Origin: Paenibacillus sp. GP183
GTDB lineage: Bacteria > Bacillota > Bacilli > Paenibacillales > NBRC-103111
Reading direction: 5' to 3'
Length of the DNA stretch: 64,000 bases
Assembly (NCBI RefSeq): GCF_900104695.1
Contig: NZ_FNSW01000001.1
Span: 3,404,001 to 3,468,000 of the forward strand
This document shows positions 1 through 9,025 of this stretch, in pieces. The position numbers and the translations under genes are program-made. Each line of letters opens with the position of its first letter. Within the stretch, counting starts at the first letter, position 1. The notes beneath the pieces were generated by a model that worked only from the letters and a program-made list of their open reading frames with translations, was not told the origin of the DNA and did no database searches.

Positions 1-435
1 AATGGCCGCACCACATCTTTGTCACCCAGGACTTCAAGGTCGTCGGCGCCAATTCGAAGATGCCGCAGTAGAGCATACATCAGCTCGGACAGCTCTTCGA
101 TCCGACCGGGCGGGTGGCGCTTGTCGTCTCAAGCTCCGGCGGCGGTCGGTCGGAGCGGCGAACTCGCCGACTGCTGCGGGGTCATCATCGTGCTCGGGGA
201 AGAGGTTGGCCATCGAGGCCTCGGACAAGTAGCGGCGCTCGGCGGCCTGGTGCCATTAGAGCCCAACTGTTATTAGTCTGACTCCAACCATCAAGGGGCA
301 TCACAAACTGACGTACCCATTCTGGGTATCGCACCAGCATTTATATCGTGGGAGCACAGCAGGCCATCGAAATCGGCCTCCATGATCTGCATTGTCGACA
401 CCATCAATAAGAGCAGTCCGAGAGAGCGAATATGA
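1..435. other. GC-rich scar and gene-free left edge
   Basis: About the first 265 bases are far richer in G and C than the following TetR gene and read like coding DNA, but no frame stays open. On the minus strand one frame gives a peptide rich in Asp, Glu and Leu over roughly 1-115, and another frame carries plausible peptide over roughly 115-228, as if a frameshift separated two pieces of one gene. I cannot name the parent protein. From 290 to 435 composition returns to normal; a 61-residue minus-strand frame exists there but has no family signal that I recognise. Best read as a degraded remnant of transferred DNA. Confidence 0.4.
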
Positions 436-1074
436 TTATGAAATGGTTTGTAAAATTTTAACGATCCCTTTTTCAATAACGGAATCGTCTACAGTATCTA
501 GATATTCAGGTTTAAGCAATTGATACTGTTTCATTTTATAAAAATCAATAATTGCTTGTTTCAAGGTGACATCATACTGAATAGAAAATGATGGTTCCAT
601 GATGCACCTCAGCACAGCGTCATCTTGAACCATAAACAGCACAGCATTCATTCTGTTGAAAATCTTCTGATCCATCCCGGATTCAAAAAAAGTTTGTAAA
701 TTTTTATTTCGATTTTGTTGGGCAGCTGCAAGATTTTCAAAAAGTTGCGGATAAAATTCTTTGAGATCATGTAAGAACAAATCAGATAAATAAATAACAC
801 TTATCACCGATTGTAAAAATGTTATTTGAAAGCGCTCGATAAAAGAGACGGAATCATCTTTTACAACGGTATCAACCTCTTGCAAGTAGTTAATATAATA
901 CTCTACAACCTGCTGGATGATTTCATCTTTGGATGAAAAATGCTTATAAAGTGTCACTTTGCTAATATCCATATATTTTGCGATATCGTCTATTTTTAGT
1001 TGGCTGAATTTGATTCTTCTAATAACAGGTATAATTTTATCAATATATATATTGACGCTCACGGGTTTTCTCAC
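436..1074 (-). CDS. TetR/AcrR-family transcriptional regulator
   Basis: A 212-residue protein with the TetR pattern: an N-terminal helix-turn-helix at about residues 15-60 (IDDIAKYMDISKVTLYKHF, ending in the typical YKHFSSKDEI recognition-helix region) and a longer helical C-terminal ligand domain. TetR proteins usually repress a neighbouring gene and release DNA on binding a small ligand. It is strongly AT-rich and is transcribed away from the very GC-rich epimerase gene at 1262. The gap between them holds a perfect 12-bp-arm palindrome, so it probably represses itself, the epimerase or both. The ligand is unknown. The family call is secure; the target is inferred. Confidence 0.9.
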   Translation of the reverse strand: MRKPVSVNIYIDKIIPVIRRIKFSQLKIDDIAKYMDISKVTLYKHFSSKDEIIQQVVEYYINYLQEVDTVVKDDSVSFIERFQITFLQSVISVIYLSDLFLHDLKEFYPQLFENLAAAQQNRNKNLQTFFESGMDQKIFNRMNAVLFMVQDDAVLRCIMEPSFSIQYDVTLKQAIIDFYKMKQYQLLKPEYLDTVDDSVIEKGIVKILQTIS

Positions 1075-1140
1075 TAATTGAAGCCTCCTTTGATAATCAT
1101 AAATAATATTATATCAAATTCGCAGGCACCACAAACATTC

Positions 1141-1175
1141 TTTATTAAATTAATATATTTAACTAATTTAATAAA
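1141..1175. promoter_or_regulatory. Palindromic operator candidate for the TetR regulator
   Basis: Arms TTTATTAAATTA (1141-1152) and TAATTTAATAAA (1164-1175) are perfect reverse complements around an 11-bp centre. A further TTTATTAA half-site lies at 1186-1193 inside the promoter of the epimerase. The position between divergent TetR and epimerase genes is typical for a TetR operator. Confidence 0.65.
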
Positions 1176-1180
1176 AAAAG

Positions 1181-1209
1181 TTTACTTTATTAATTTCCCG
1201 TTGTATAAT
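1181..1209 (+). promoter_or_regulatory. Sigma-A-type promoter for the epimerase
   Basis: A TTTACT -35 box (1181-1186) and a perfect TATAAT -10 box (1204-1209) are separated by 17 bp. It is followed by the ribosome binding site GGGAGG just before the ATG at 1262. The palindromic candidate operator abuts it upstream. Confidence 0.7.
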
Positions 1210-1261
1210 CAATCCTGTATCTAACATCCTATACCTGATAAACCAAGGGAGGAAAGAAAAG

Positions 1262-2170
1262 ATGAAAAATATGCGTGTTTTTGTCACAGGAGCGACGGGC
1301 TTCATCGGTTCCGCCGTCGTCCGCGAACTCATCGATGCCGGGCATCAGGTCGTCGGCCTTGCCCGCTCAGACAATGCCGCCGCGTCGCTGACGGCTACCG
1401 GAGCCGCGGTGCACCGCGGTGCACTCGACGACCTCGACAGCCTGCGCGACGGCGCCGCGGCAGCAGACGGCGTCATTCACCTGGCGTTTAAGCACGACTT
1501 CTCGGACTACGCCGGCGCGGTCGCAGCGGATCTGCGCGCCGTCGAGACGATCGGGGCGGCGCTCGAGGGCTCCGGCAAGCCGTTCGTGATCACCTCGGGA
1601 ACATTGATGCTCGCATTTGTGCTCCCGCCGGGGCGTCTCGGGACGGAGGAGGTTGCGGTCGACGCCGCAGTGCCCCGGGGCGCATCGGAGAACGCGACGA
1701 TCGCGCTGGCTGAGCGCGGAGTGCGTTCATCGGTCGTTCGTCTCGCACCGTCCGTGCACGGCGAGGGCGACAAGGGCTTCGTCCAGAGGCTGATTGACAT
1801 TGCTCGCGACAAGGGCGTCTCTGCGTACATTGGCGACGGGTCCAACCGCTGGCCGGCCGTGCATCGCCTTGATGCGGCGCGCCTGTTCCGGCTTGCGTTG
1901 GAAGCCGCGCCGGCGGGCTCACGGCTGCACGGGGTCGGCGATGAGGGTGTGCCATTCAGTGACATCGCCGGCGTCATCGGTCGCCACTTGAACCTGCCGG
2001 TGGTCGGCATTTCCCGCGAAGAGGCAGACGCCCACTTCGGCTTTCTCGGCGCCTTCGCATCGGCCGACAACCCGACGTCGAGCGCACTGACCCAGGAACG
2101 CTTGGGATGGCGGCCATTGCACCCCGCACTGATCCCAGACCTCGAACAAGGTCACTACTTCAGGACCTGA
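1262..2170 (+). CDS. NAD-dependent epimerase/dehydratase (extended SDR)
   Basis: A 302-residue extended short-chain dehydrogenase. The N-terminal Rossmann glycine motif [12 protein letters not shown] lies at about residues 10-21, and the body resembles NAD(P)-dependent epimerases/reductases that act on nucleotide sugars or small carbonyl compounds. The substrate cannot be told from sequence. The gene is much richer in G and C than its surroundings (third positions mostly G or C), and this bias continues to about 2232, so it was probably acquired from a high-GC organism. It has a local-style promoter and a GGGAGG ribosome binding site, so it is likely expressed, and it sits opposite a TetR regulator. 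Confidence 0.88.
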   Translation: MKNMRVFVTGATGFIGSAVVRELIDAGHQVVGLARSDNAAASLTATGAAVHRGALDDLDSLRDGAAAADGVIHLAFKHDFSDYAGAVAADLRAVETIGAALEGSGKPFVITSGTLMLAFVLPPGRLGTEEVAVDAAVPRGASENATIALAERGVRSSVVRLAPSVHGEGDKGFVQRLIDIARDKGVSAYIGDGSNRWPAVHRLDAARLFRLALEAAPAGSRLHGVGDEGVPFSDIAGVIGRHLNLPVVGISREEADAHFGFLGAFASADNPTSSALTQERLGWRPLHPALIPDLEQGHYFRT

Positions 2171-2286
2171 AGATGTCCGGTCCGGGTCACGAAGACGCCG
2201 CTCCACAGTGCCGAGCAACTTAGGCTCAGGACTCATTTGGTTTACGGGTAATGACTAGCTACGCTGGTACTACCCCTCCATGCAGA

Positions 2287-2327
2287 GGGAGTTTCGTTAT
2301 GTATTTCATAACGAAACTCCCTTTTTT
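2287..2327 (+). terminator. Rho-independent terminator
   Basis: A perfect 15-bp stem (2287-2301 with 2307-2321) and a 5-base loop are followed by six T residues. It ends the epimerase transcript. Confidence 0.9.
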
Positions 2328-2717
2328 GACGGACACTTATCTTCGTCCTATTCTCCAAATAAAGTGCTTCACATAACTGCCCGTCAGCTGAGAAGGCTGC
2401 CGATCAAATTCATCCGGCAGCCATCTATTGATGTGTATTGAGCTATAGTTTCAGTTAGTGGAATAGGATATATCAACGTTAATTATCGAACAATCCTCTG
2501 CGAATCAAGTTTGCAGTAATCGGCTGCTTTCAGCTGATGAATATTTATGCGAATGCATTGCCTAAAAGTTCCCCGGTTGCTGGCAAACTGACCATATTAC
2601 TACAGTTCAGCAATACCCCAAATTTGATTTTCTCCACAATTAGTCCAAACGGTCAGTAATACACGGTGACTCGTCGGACACACCAACAGGAGGGCGTTAC
2701 GTTCGCTGCCTCTTACC
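2328..2717. other. Gene-free region downstream of the ABC exporter
   Basis: No convincing gene. It contains a hairpin with 8-bp arms GGCTGCCG / CGGCAGCC (2395-2402 and 2415-2422). Short open frames across 2666-2860 run antisense into the exporter gene and have no family signal. Confidence 0.5.
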
Positions 2718-4889
2718 TTAATAAACTAACCGTCTATGGCATTCATCCTCAAGCATTTCCCTCAGTCGAGGAGATGCCTTATCTAACATCGTTTGAAATT
2801 GGTCTCGTTGAATGGTTAAAAACGTGCAGGGCGTCAAAGTGCGAATGGTTGCCGTTCTAGGCATGGATAACATCAAAGAAATTTCTCCAAAATGGTCTCC
2901 GTCGGACAAGACGGCTGCCCGCTTCATTTCCTGCTCACCCTTGAAGAATTTTAATACTTCCACCTGCCCGCGAACGATGATATAAAATTTATTGCCCTCT
3001 TCCCCATGTTCAACTACTGTTTCTCCCATATAAACGAATTCTGTAATCAAGCTTTCGCTCAGGTACTCCAATAGATCCAAATCGAGACCTTTGAACAATT
3101 CAATATCCCTCAGCCTGTCGACTTCCACCTTAACCGAGCGGCTTTCACGGGAGAAGACAAATCCGCTTTGCTTCCTCCACATGCTTTGATACATATCACA
3201 CCGGGATAGCAGCTGTTCATGCGACCCGCTATCTCGAACCTTGCCATTATCCATCAAAATAATTTGATCCGCATCTTTTACCGAGGATAGACGGTGGGTT
3301 ACATTAATGATCGTTCTTTTCCCAATCAATTCATGCAGGCTTTGGTAAAGGATATCTTCATTTTCAGGGTCGAGGGCAGAAGCAGCTTCATCCAGCACAA
3401 GAATGCTGGGCTTGCGAATGAGCGCTCTGGCAATAGCCACACGCTGCTTTTGTCCCCCCGAGAGCGATTTTCCATTTTCACCGCATACCGTTTGATATCC
3501 ATCAGGCAGCCCCAAAATCCAATCATAAATGCCGGCACTCCGGGCGGCCGCGTCTACCTCTTCATCCGAAGCATTAGGTTTACCTAATAAAATGTTCTCT
3601 TTGATACTTAGATTAAATAAAATATTTTCCTGAGACACATATCCCGTCATTTCTCGTATAGCTGCGGCAGATAAACGACGCGTATCCGTTCCATCCAATT
3701 CAACCTGTCCATCAGAGGGATCATAAAAGCGCATAAGCAAGCTGATAATCGTACTTTTCCCCGAACCGTTCATGCCCACAATAGCCGTATAATTATAAGC
3801 GGGTACGCGTATATTCAGCTTCTCAATGACATTTCTAGCATCGGCTGGATAAGAGAAGCTCACCTGACTTAAGCGAATTTCCTGATTGAGCTGATTCACC
3901 GATAGAACAGGCTGACTTGGAAGCTCATCCTCTCCGAACTTTTCTCTCAGCAAATTATTGATACGGTTATAGCTCAAGGAAGAGGAAAGCAATTGTGGAA
4001 GATGCTCAGATAATAACTTCAGCTGTTGGCTGATACTGATAAAAAAGCTTTGAAACGCTATTAGTATCCCTATACTTATGGCATTCGTCAGGCACAAATA
4101 AGCCCCGATGAAGATAGACAGCAGATTCCATAAAAGCAGCACATTCGAAACGGAGGTCGGCATGGATCGGGATAAAAAATGAGCGCGAATCGTAAGCGGC
4201 TTTTGTTCCTCGGATGCACTCTTTAAGCGTGACAATTGCCAATGACTCAAACCGTATGCTCTAACGACACTTTGAACTGAAAAATGCTCTTGAATAATAT
4301 CCATCAGCGAAGTTTGCTTTATTTTTACCGTATCACTCGTTTCAATAGCTTTCCGGCTCATGAGTTGGGGGATACTCAAGGAAATAATCATTCCGACGAT
4401 GGAAAGAACAGCTAGACTCCAGTGCAGCGTTGCGATCAGAACCAGATAGAAGATCAGACTCATAATCGAGTAAAATGCAGGAACAAACGTCATAAAAGCC
4501 GCATGGACAGCAGCTAAGTCCGTTGTAAACCTGGACGTAAGACTGCCTCTGCTCATTCGGTCGTAAAAGGAAGCTGGAAGCCGTTGAATATGATTAAAAA
4601 GGAGCAGCCTGGAGTCTATCTGCATCGACGTACTTATTTTAGCAATCCAAAAATCTCTTAGAATGGTGCAGCTTATATGTACGATAAATCCGGCAAGCAA
4701 GACAATCAGGATGACAGCCAGTTTATCAAAGTGTTGATTCAATAGAATGATTTCATCGATGATATACTTGATGCTTAAGGAAAAAGATGAAGTATAGATC
4801 AATGTGACGATCATCGTCAGCATAATGCCTAAAGACAATTTCCTGTAATTCCAATATTGGAAAAATAGATAGTGAATTAAACTTTTCAA
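2718..4889 (-). CDS. ABC exporter (TMD-NBD) fused to a cyclic-nucleotide-binding domain
   Basis: A 723-residue half-transporter. Residues ~1-310 form a six-helix exporter membrane domain. Residues ~340-575 form the ATPase: Walker A GMNGSGKST, signature LSGGQKQR, Walker B ILVLDEAASALD and the H-loop NVTH. An extra C-terminal domain (~595-723) matches the CRP/cNMP-binding beta-roll (IVRGQVEVL, GDHFGEISLML, PRTATIRTL). Exporters of this layout move peptides, lipids or drugs and work as dimers; the added domain suggests gating by a nucleotide or a structural role. The start is a TTG with AAGGAG upstream. No precursor peptide or partner gene lies next to it, so the substrate is unknown. Confidence 0.88.
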   Translation of the reverse strand: MKSLIHYLFFQYWNYRKLSLGIMLTMIVTLIYTSSFSLSIKYIIDEIILLNQHFDKLAVILIVLLAGFIVHISCTILRDFWIAKISTSMQIDSRLLLFNHIQRLPASFYDRMSRGSLTSRFTTDLAAVHAAFMTFVPAFYSIMSLIFYLVLIATLHWSLAVLSIVGMIISLSIPQLMSRKAIETSDTVKIKQTSLMDIIQEHFSVQSVVRAYGLSHWQLSRLKSASEEQKPLTIRAHFLSRSMPTSVSNVLLLWNLLSIFIGAYLCLTNAISIGILIAFQSFFISISQQLKLLSEHLPQLLSSSLSYNRINNLLREKFGEDELPSQPVLSVNQLNQEIRLSQVSFSYPADARNVIEKLNIRVPAYNYTAIVGMNGSGKSTIISLLMRFYDPSDGQVELDGTDTRRLSAAAIREMTGYVSQENILFNLSIKENILLGKPNASDEEVDAAARSAGIYDWILGLPDGYQTVCGENGKSLSGGQKQRVAIARALIRKPSILVLDEAASALDPENEDILYQSLHELIGKRTIINVTHRLSSVKDADQIILMDNGKVRDSGSHEQLLSRCDMYQSMWRKQSGFVFSRESRSVKVEVDRLRDIELFKGLDLDLLEYLSESLITEFVYMGETVVEHGEEGNKFYIIVRGQVEVLKFFKGEQEMKRAAVLSDGDHFGEISLMLSMPRTATIRTLTPCTFLTIQRDQFQTMLDKASPRLREMLEDECHRRLVY

Positions 4890-5012
4890 ATAGAGATCTC
4901 CTTTTGTGACTGAATGTTACTTCATTCGCCAAAAAATACTGCAATCCCTTCTTTAATCCTATAATAAATGAATGCTGATTTTGCCTCAAAAATATCCAAA
5001 GGGCTGCCGTTT

Positions 5013-6559
5013 GGGACTGTTGACAAAGTGGGCTAGGGAATCAATTTTCCTTATTCCACTTTGTTTTTGCCCTTATTTACGTGTGAATTCGGAGGCTGAC
5101 CTCTCGAATCATACCACTTTTACATAACGCTTTATGTTTAAAGCCAATGCAGAAAGAAGGCAGTGTTCGGTGGCGCTCCGAATGCCCTTCTTGTATGTAA
5201 ACGTTAGGTTATGGCATCTTTTCATCGTTCCAAAGCTACCCTCACACCAGACACGCCTTGCTTTTTGAACATCGCGATATACGTTCGTTTGTGTTCGGGC
5301 TACATTTCGTTCTCTTGCTTCTTGAAATAACGGGCGTTCAATCTTCTTTTGACCCCCTGTCTTACCGAAGCAGCTAGAGCGTAATGGACATTGCTTACAG
5401 TCCTTTCTCTGCGAGGCATAAATTTTACTGGAACTTTGCCTTTCCGTTTTCCATTTAAGGTGTGAGAATCGCAGGATTTTTCCCTCTGGACACGTATATG
5501 TATCGCTTTTACTGTCATAATTAAAACCAGATTTATGTAAATGATTATCATCAGAATTTATCGGCGCTATGTATCCTTTGATCTCAAGTTTTTCTAATGT
5601 GTGGTGCACAGGAGAGCGATCGTAACCTTTATCTGCTCCAACCTTTTGGATTCGTAAATTAAACTTGTGTTGTTGTTCCCTTAATCGTGCGGTGAATGGT
5701 TCGTGGTCATTAATGTTTGCTGGCGTAACATGAATATCCGTTATGATTCCATGTTTCACATCAATGCTGGTATGAGCCAAATAGTGAAATCCCTTAGGTT
5801 TGTTAGGTCTGCTCAGTAGTCCTGCTTCAGGATCGGTTTTACTCTGTGTTACCTCTTTTTCAGACGGTTCTTCTTTTCGTTTTCTCCCGCCCTTTTTCTT
5901 GTTGGGGTTATCCCATTCAGATTCGATTCGACGGGCTTCTTGCTCTAACTCCTTTAGATATTCCGTAGGCTTTTTCTCAACTACGATTTTTTCTGTTTTG
6001 CCAATGGATGCATGAGCCTTTATGTGAGTAGAGTCTACAACAATAACTTCTCCAGCCACGATTTCTTTTGTAATACATTCTGAAACAATATGGTCAAAGA
6101 TATCCTGGAATACCTGGCTATTTTTAAACCTCCTGCGACGGTTCTGACTTAGCGTAGAGTGGTCTGGAACGGATTCGGCCAGATCTAAGCCAAGAAACCA
6201 ACGATAAGCAAGATTAACAATGATCTCTTGCTCTAATTTTCTTTCTGAAGGTATTCCAAACAAGTAACCAATGAGCAGCATCTTCATTAGGAGGACAGGG
6301 TCAATGGATTTACGCCCCATGGGTGAGTAAAGGTGTTGTACTTTCTCTTAAATAAAAGAGAAGTCAAGTTTATTTCGGATATCCCGTAGCAGGTGATCTT
6401 GTGGTACTAGATCATCTAGGCTTACATACATGAATTGGTTTTGTTTATCTTTATCCACGCCCATCATAGCGCAACCCTCCAAAGAAAAAGACCGTATAGA
6501 AACTAATTCTACACGGCCCTCAATAATCCTATTTAATTAGCTAGTTTGTCAACAGCCCC
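5013..6559. mobile_element. IS1182-family insertion sequence (about 1.55 kb)
   Basis: Imperfect terminal inverted repeats bound the element: GGGACTGTTGACAAA at 5013-5027 and its near-complement TTTGTCAACAGCCCC at 6545-6559 (14 of 15 match). It carries a single minus-strand transposase. I see no clear direct target repeat. It sits between the two arms of a former terminator hairpin. Confidence 0.85.
5109..6467 (-). pseudogene. IS1182-type transposase interrupted by an in-frame stop
   Basis: Reading from the ATG at 6467 (GGAGGG ribosome binding site just upstream), the frame gives an N-terminus ending in DFSFI, then a TAA stop at 6348-6350, then continues in the same frame as EKVQHLYSPMGRKSIDP and through to 5109. 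The intact protein would be about 452 residues with the DDE-type catalytic core (VVDSTHIKAH, GADKGYD, EGSFGTMK). In this family the stop position is usually occupied by a tyrosine (FSFIYEKV), so one base change TAT or TAC to TAA explains it. An internal Met at 6320 could start a 403-residue product lacking the N-terminal domain. Probably inactive. Confidence 0.85.
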
Positions 6560-6597
6560 GCATGGCAGCCCTTTGTTCAACTATCGAGTATTATTGA

Positions 6598-7341
6598 TTA
6601 CTGAGGAGGTACTTCCTGTACTCCCGGCGGATTCGGTGGGAATGCCTGTGCCATCCCCGGCAAAACACGGTTGGCCTCATCCCGGGCCGCCAAGGAAGCA
6701 GCTACCGAAGCAACATCTACGCCTGAAGCTGTAATACGAGCCTCAAGGAATGGAAAATCCGTATAAATATTATCGAACGTATGAATCGTTCCCGGTTCAA
6801 GGTCTATCAAGCGCTGCACATACAACGATTTGGCACTCGGTCCATCCTCCACCGGTTCTGGTGGATAGAATACCTCAAGCAGCACGCTTGCAGCTGAAGC
6901 CCCTTCATTCGAAGCCCGTGCAACCAAGGTTTTGATAGATCTCTTTTCGTTATCCATGGGGACTGATGGAAATGGGCTTGTTATAAATTGTGGTCTTCGT
7001 GGAAGTGGATTGATTACGCCAGGCAAAACAGCGCCGGTTTCATCCTTGGCTGTAAAGGTGACAGATGCCTCATCCGCCCCAGGTCCTGATGTCGTCACTC
7101 TTGCATTCACCACCGGTAAATCCGCAAATATGTTGTTAAACGTTTGAATGGTACCGGGATTAAGACTCACTTCCCGCTGTACATAAAGCACTTTGGCGCT
7201 TGGTCCGTCATCAGGCTGCGGCGCGTGGAAGACTTCCAGCCGCACATTCATGGGGGCCGTTCCTTCATTTGATGCGCGCACAGCCATTCTTTTGACCTGT
7301 CGGTTCCGATTTTCAATCGGAGCTGTAACAAATAATGCCAT
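6598..7341 (-). CDS. Hypothetical protein with two tandem repeats
   Basis: A 247-residue protein made of two copies of a roughly 115-residue module. Both copies share RASNEG, LEVF, DGPSAK, LYVQR, PGTI followed by TF.NI, AR.T.SG and VLPG, and the C-terminus is proline-rich. There is no signal peptide or membrane segment. I do not recognise a named family. The module looks like a beta-sandwich, possibly surface or spore associated (inference only). The ATG at 7341 is chosen because GGAAGGGGG lies seven bases upstream; a GTG nine bases further up would overlap that site. Its downstream terminator has been split by the IS element. Confidence 0.75.
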   Translation of the reverse strand: MALFVTAPIENRNRQVKRMAVRASNEGTAPMNVRLEVFHAPQPDDGPSAKVLYVQREVSLNPGTIQTFNNIFADLPVVNARVTTSGPGADEASVTFTAKDETGAVLPGVINPLPRRPQFITSPFPSVPMDNEKRSIKTLVARASNEGASAASVLLEVFYPPEPVEDGPSAKSLYVQRLIDLEPGTIHTFDNIYTDFPFLEARITASGVDVASVAASLAARDEANRVLPGMAQAFPPNPPGVQEVPPQ

Positions 7342-7441
7342 TGTTAACACCCCCTTCCAGTACTATATATAATCTATTATATTTTCATATAAAGAAATAG
7401 ATTGGACTAGTTGAGGTGTGCGTGGAAATTGGGTTGTTCAA

Positions 7442-8644
7442 TCAGGCTTCAGCTTCCTGCAAGCTTTGTTCTTCCAGCTTCCGGCTGGACCTGGAGCGGG
7501 AGTGGGATAGTCCGAGGGAAATGGCGACTGTTCCGGCGGCAACGGCAACTCCAGCTGCCCCGATCCAACTGATGGATGCCAGCGACGCCTGCTTCACTAC
7601 GATTCCCCCGATTCCAGCACCCGCGGCCATTCCAAACTGCAGAACCGAACTGTTTAGGCTAAGCATAATACCTGAAGCTCCCGGGGCAAGAGTCATTAAA
7701 TTATACTGCTGTGTAGGGCCCGAAGACCAGGCTGAGAATGCCCATAGCATGAGCAGCGGGAACACAACAACCGAGGATTGGGCTGCCAGCGACAGCAGGA
7801 TAAGAGTTGCAGCGTGAAGCAGCATTCCACCAATCAGAGTACGGGGTGCACCCCATCTGTCCGTGCTGTAGCCTCCGAGCTTGGATCCGATCAAGCTGGC
7901 GATTCCAAAAGCGAACAAGCCTGCGCTCACTCCCTTTTCACTCATTCCTGTAACTGTAAGAAGAAACGGTGAAATATAGGTGTAGGTGATGGAATACCCG
8001 GCGATCCAGAAGAAAGTCACCGACAAGGCTGCGGCGATTCGCGGCTGCTTCAAAAGTGCCAGCTGTTTGCGGAGCGGGACGGGTTCCTCGCCTTCGGTTC
8101 GCGGAATTGTGAAGATTATAGCGAGCATGGCGAGCAGCCCCAGTAGACCGATTCCCCCAAAGATCGCCTTCCAGTTGTAGACGGAAGCGACGACTCTTCC
8201 AAGAGGAACGCCGACAATCAGAGCGGTACTGAACCCCATAACTAGCGTCGCGATGGCACTCGCCTGCTTTTCGGGCAGAGCCAGCTTGGAGGCTACGGTC
8301 AATGCCGTGACGATGAATACTCCGGTACTGAGCGCCAGGATGATCCGTGATGCGATTAGATATTCAAATCCCTGCAAAGCTACGGCGATTCCGTTGCCGA
8401 TTACAAATACGCCGATGGAATAGAGCAGCAGCTTCCGTCGCTCCAGGCGGGCCGTAACGGCCATTAGTAAAGGAGTCCCGATGGCGTATGCGAGCGAGAA
8501 AACGGTGATGAGCTGACCCGCAGCAGACACAGAGATACCGACATTCTCCGCAACCTTATCCAGAATACCTGCAATGATAAATTCCGAAGTACCGACCAGA
8601 AAACTGACGGCCGCCAGCATGTAGATTTTCCACGTGTTTGACAT
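7442..8644 (-). CDS. MFS drug-efflux transporter (DHA1 type)
   Basis: About 400 residues with 12 predicted membrane helices. The motif after helix 2 is TARLERRKLLLYS, in the position of the MFS G-x-x-x-D-R-x-G-R-R loop, and helix 5 carries a glycine-rich GFSTALIVGVPLG stretch typical of drug/H+ antiporters of the AraJ/YdhP type. It should export small hydrophobic compounds across the membrane. The start ATG at 8644 has AGGAGC upstream; a longer start at 8674 is possible. It lies 70 bases downstream of an ArsR gene, and a copy of the same operator-like sequence stands before each, suggesting co-regulation. Confidence 0.88.
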   Translation of the reverse strand: MSNTWKIYMLAAVSFLVGTSEFIIAGILDKVAENVGISVSAAGQLITVFSLAYAIGTPLLMAVTARLERRKLLLYSIGVFVIGNGIAVALQGFEYLIASRIILALSTGVFIVTALTVASKLALPEKQASAIATLVMGFSTALIVGVPLGRVVASVYNWKAIFGGIGLLGLLAMLAIIFTIPRTEGEEPVPLRKQLALLKQPRIAAALSVTFFWIAGYSITYTYISPFLLTVTGMSEKGVSAGLFAFGIASLIGSKLGGYSTDRWGAPRTLIGGMLLHAATLILLSLAAQSSVVVFPLLMLWAFSAWSSGPTQQYNLMTLAPGASGIMLSLNSSVLQFGMAAGAGIGGIVVKQASLASISWIGAAGVAVAAGTVAISLGLSHSRSRSSRKLEEQSLQEAEA

Positions 8645-8685
8645 ATTTATTTCCAGTGCTCCTCTCCACTCCATTATTTTATATA

Positions 8686-8709
8686 TCTAGAAATATAGAA
8701 ATAATGACA
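8686..8709. promoter_or_regulatory. Operator copy 1 (before the MFS pump)
   Basis: The sequence beginning TCTAGAAATATAGAAAT matches operator copy 2 at 9026-9049 at 21 of 24 positions. It lies between the ArsR stop and the pump start. Confidence 0.6.
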
Positions 8710-8714
8710 AAAAA

Positions 8715-8996
8715 TTATTCCAGCAAATAAGGTGCGTACTTTTGCGCGAGTTCGCGGTTCACGCTGTAGTAGATATAAGTTCCTTCCTTTCGCAGATCGA
8801 GCAGGCCGCAATCCGTCAATTGCTTCAGGTGATGAGAAAGCGTCGAGCCGGCAACGGATTCCAGCTTGCCCCCGATATCCGAGCAGCACAGATTCCTCTC
8901 CTCGGTAAGCAGCATTGCTATTTTGAGCCTGGTTGGTTCCCCCAGCGCTTTATATACTTTGACGGCTTGCCGTACTTCCGCGTTATCTTCGCCCAT
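8715..8996 (-). CDS. ArsR-family winged-helix regulator
   Basis: A 93-residue ArsR/SmtB-type repressor: VYKALGEPTRLKIAMLL at about residues 13-29, recognition helix region GSTLSHHLKQLTDCGLL at about 49-65, and the wing KEGTYIYYSVN. The motif NLCCSDI sits where some members have a metal-binding ELCVCDL, but here the cysteines are adjacent, so metal sensing is doubtful. Genes of this kind repress their own operon until a ligand binds. A related 24-bp operator-like sequence is found upstream of this gene and again before the downstream MFS pump, pointing to control of both. Confidence 0.9.
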   Translation of the reverse strand: MGEDNAEVRQAVKVYKALGEPTRLKIAMLLTEERNLCCSDIGGKLESVAGSTLSHHLKQLTDCGLLDLRKEGTYIYYSVNRELAQKYAPYLLE

Positions 8997-9025
8997 TGTA
9001 CCTCACCTCTGCCAGTGTCGTTATT

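Larger units (their letters stand above)
4997..6575 (-). terminator. Terminator hairpin split by the IS1182-type insertion
   Basis: GGCAGCCCTTTG (6564-6575) and CAAAGGGCTGCC (4997-5008) are perfect reverse complements lying just outside the two ends of the insertion element. Without the element they would form a 12-bp stem with a loop of about eight bases. On the minus strand a T-rich stretch follows, so this was probably the terminator of the duplicated-repeat gene ending at 6598. Confidence 0.65.

Noticed and set aside
1507-2070. Long antisense frames across the epimerase
   Set aside because: They result from the high GC content of the gene; the peptides are rich in Arg, Ser and Pro without family signal.
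2666-2860. Small plus-strand frame before the ABC exporter
   Set aside because: Overlaps the exporter's 3' end antisense, with no ribosome binding site or recognisable sequence.
8715-8996. Assigning the ArsR protein as an arsenic or zinc sensor
   Set aside because: The usual metal motif is not intact (NLCCSDI) and the downstream gene is a general MFS pump, not a metal transporter.
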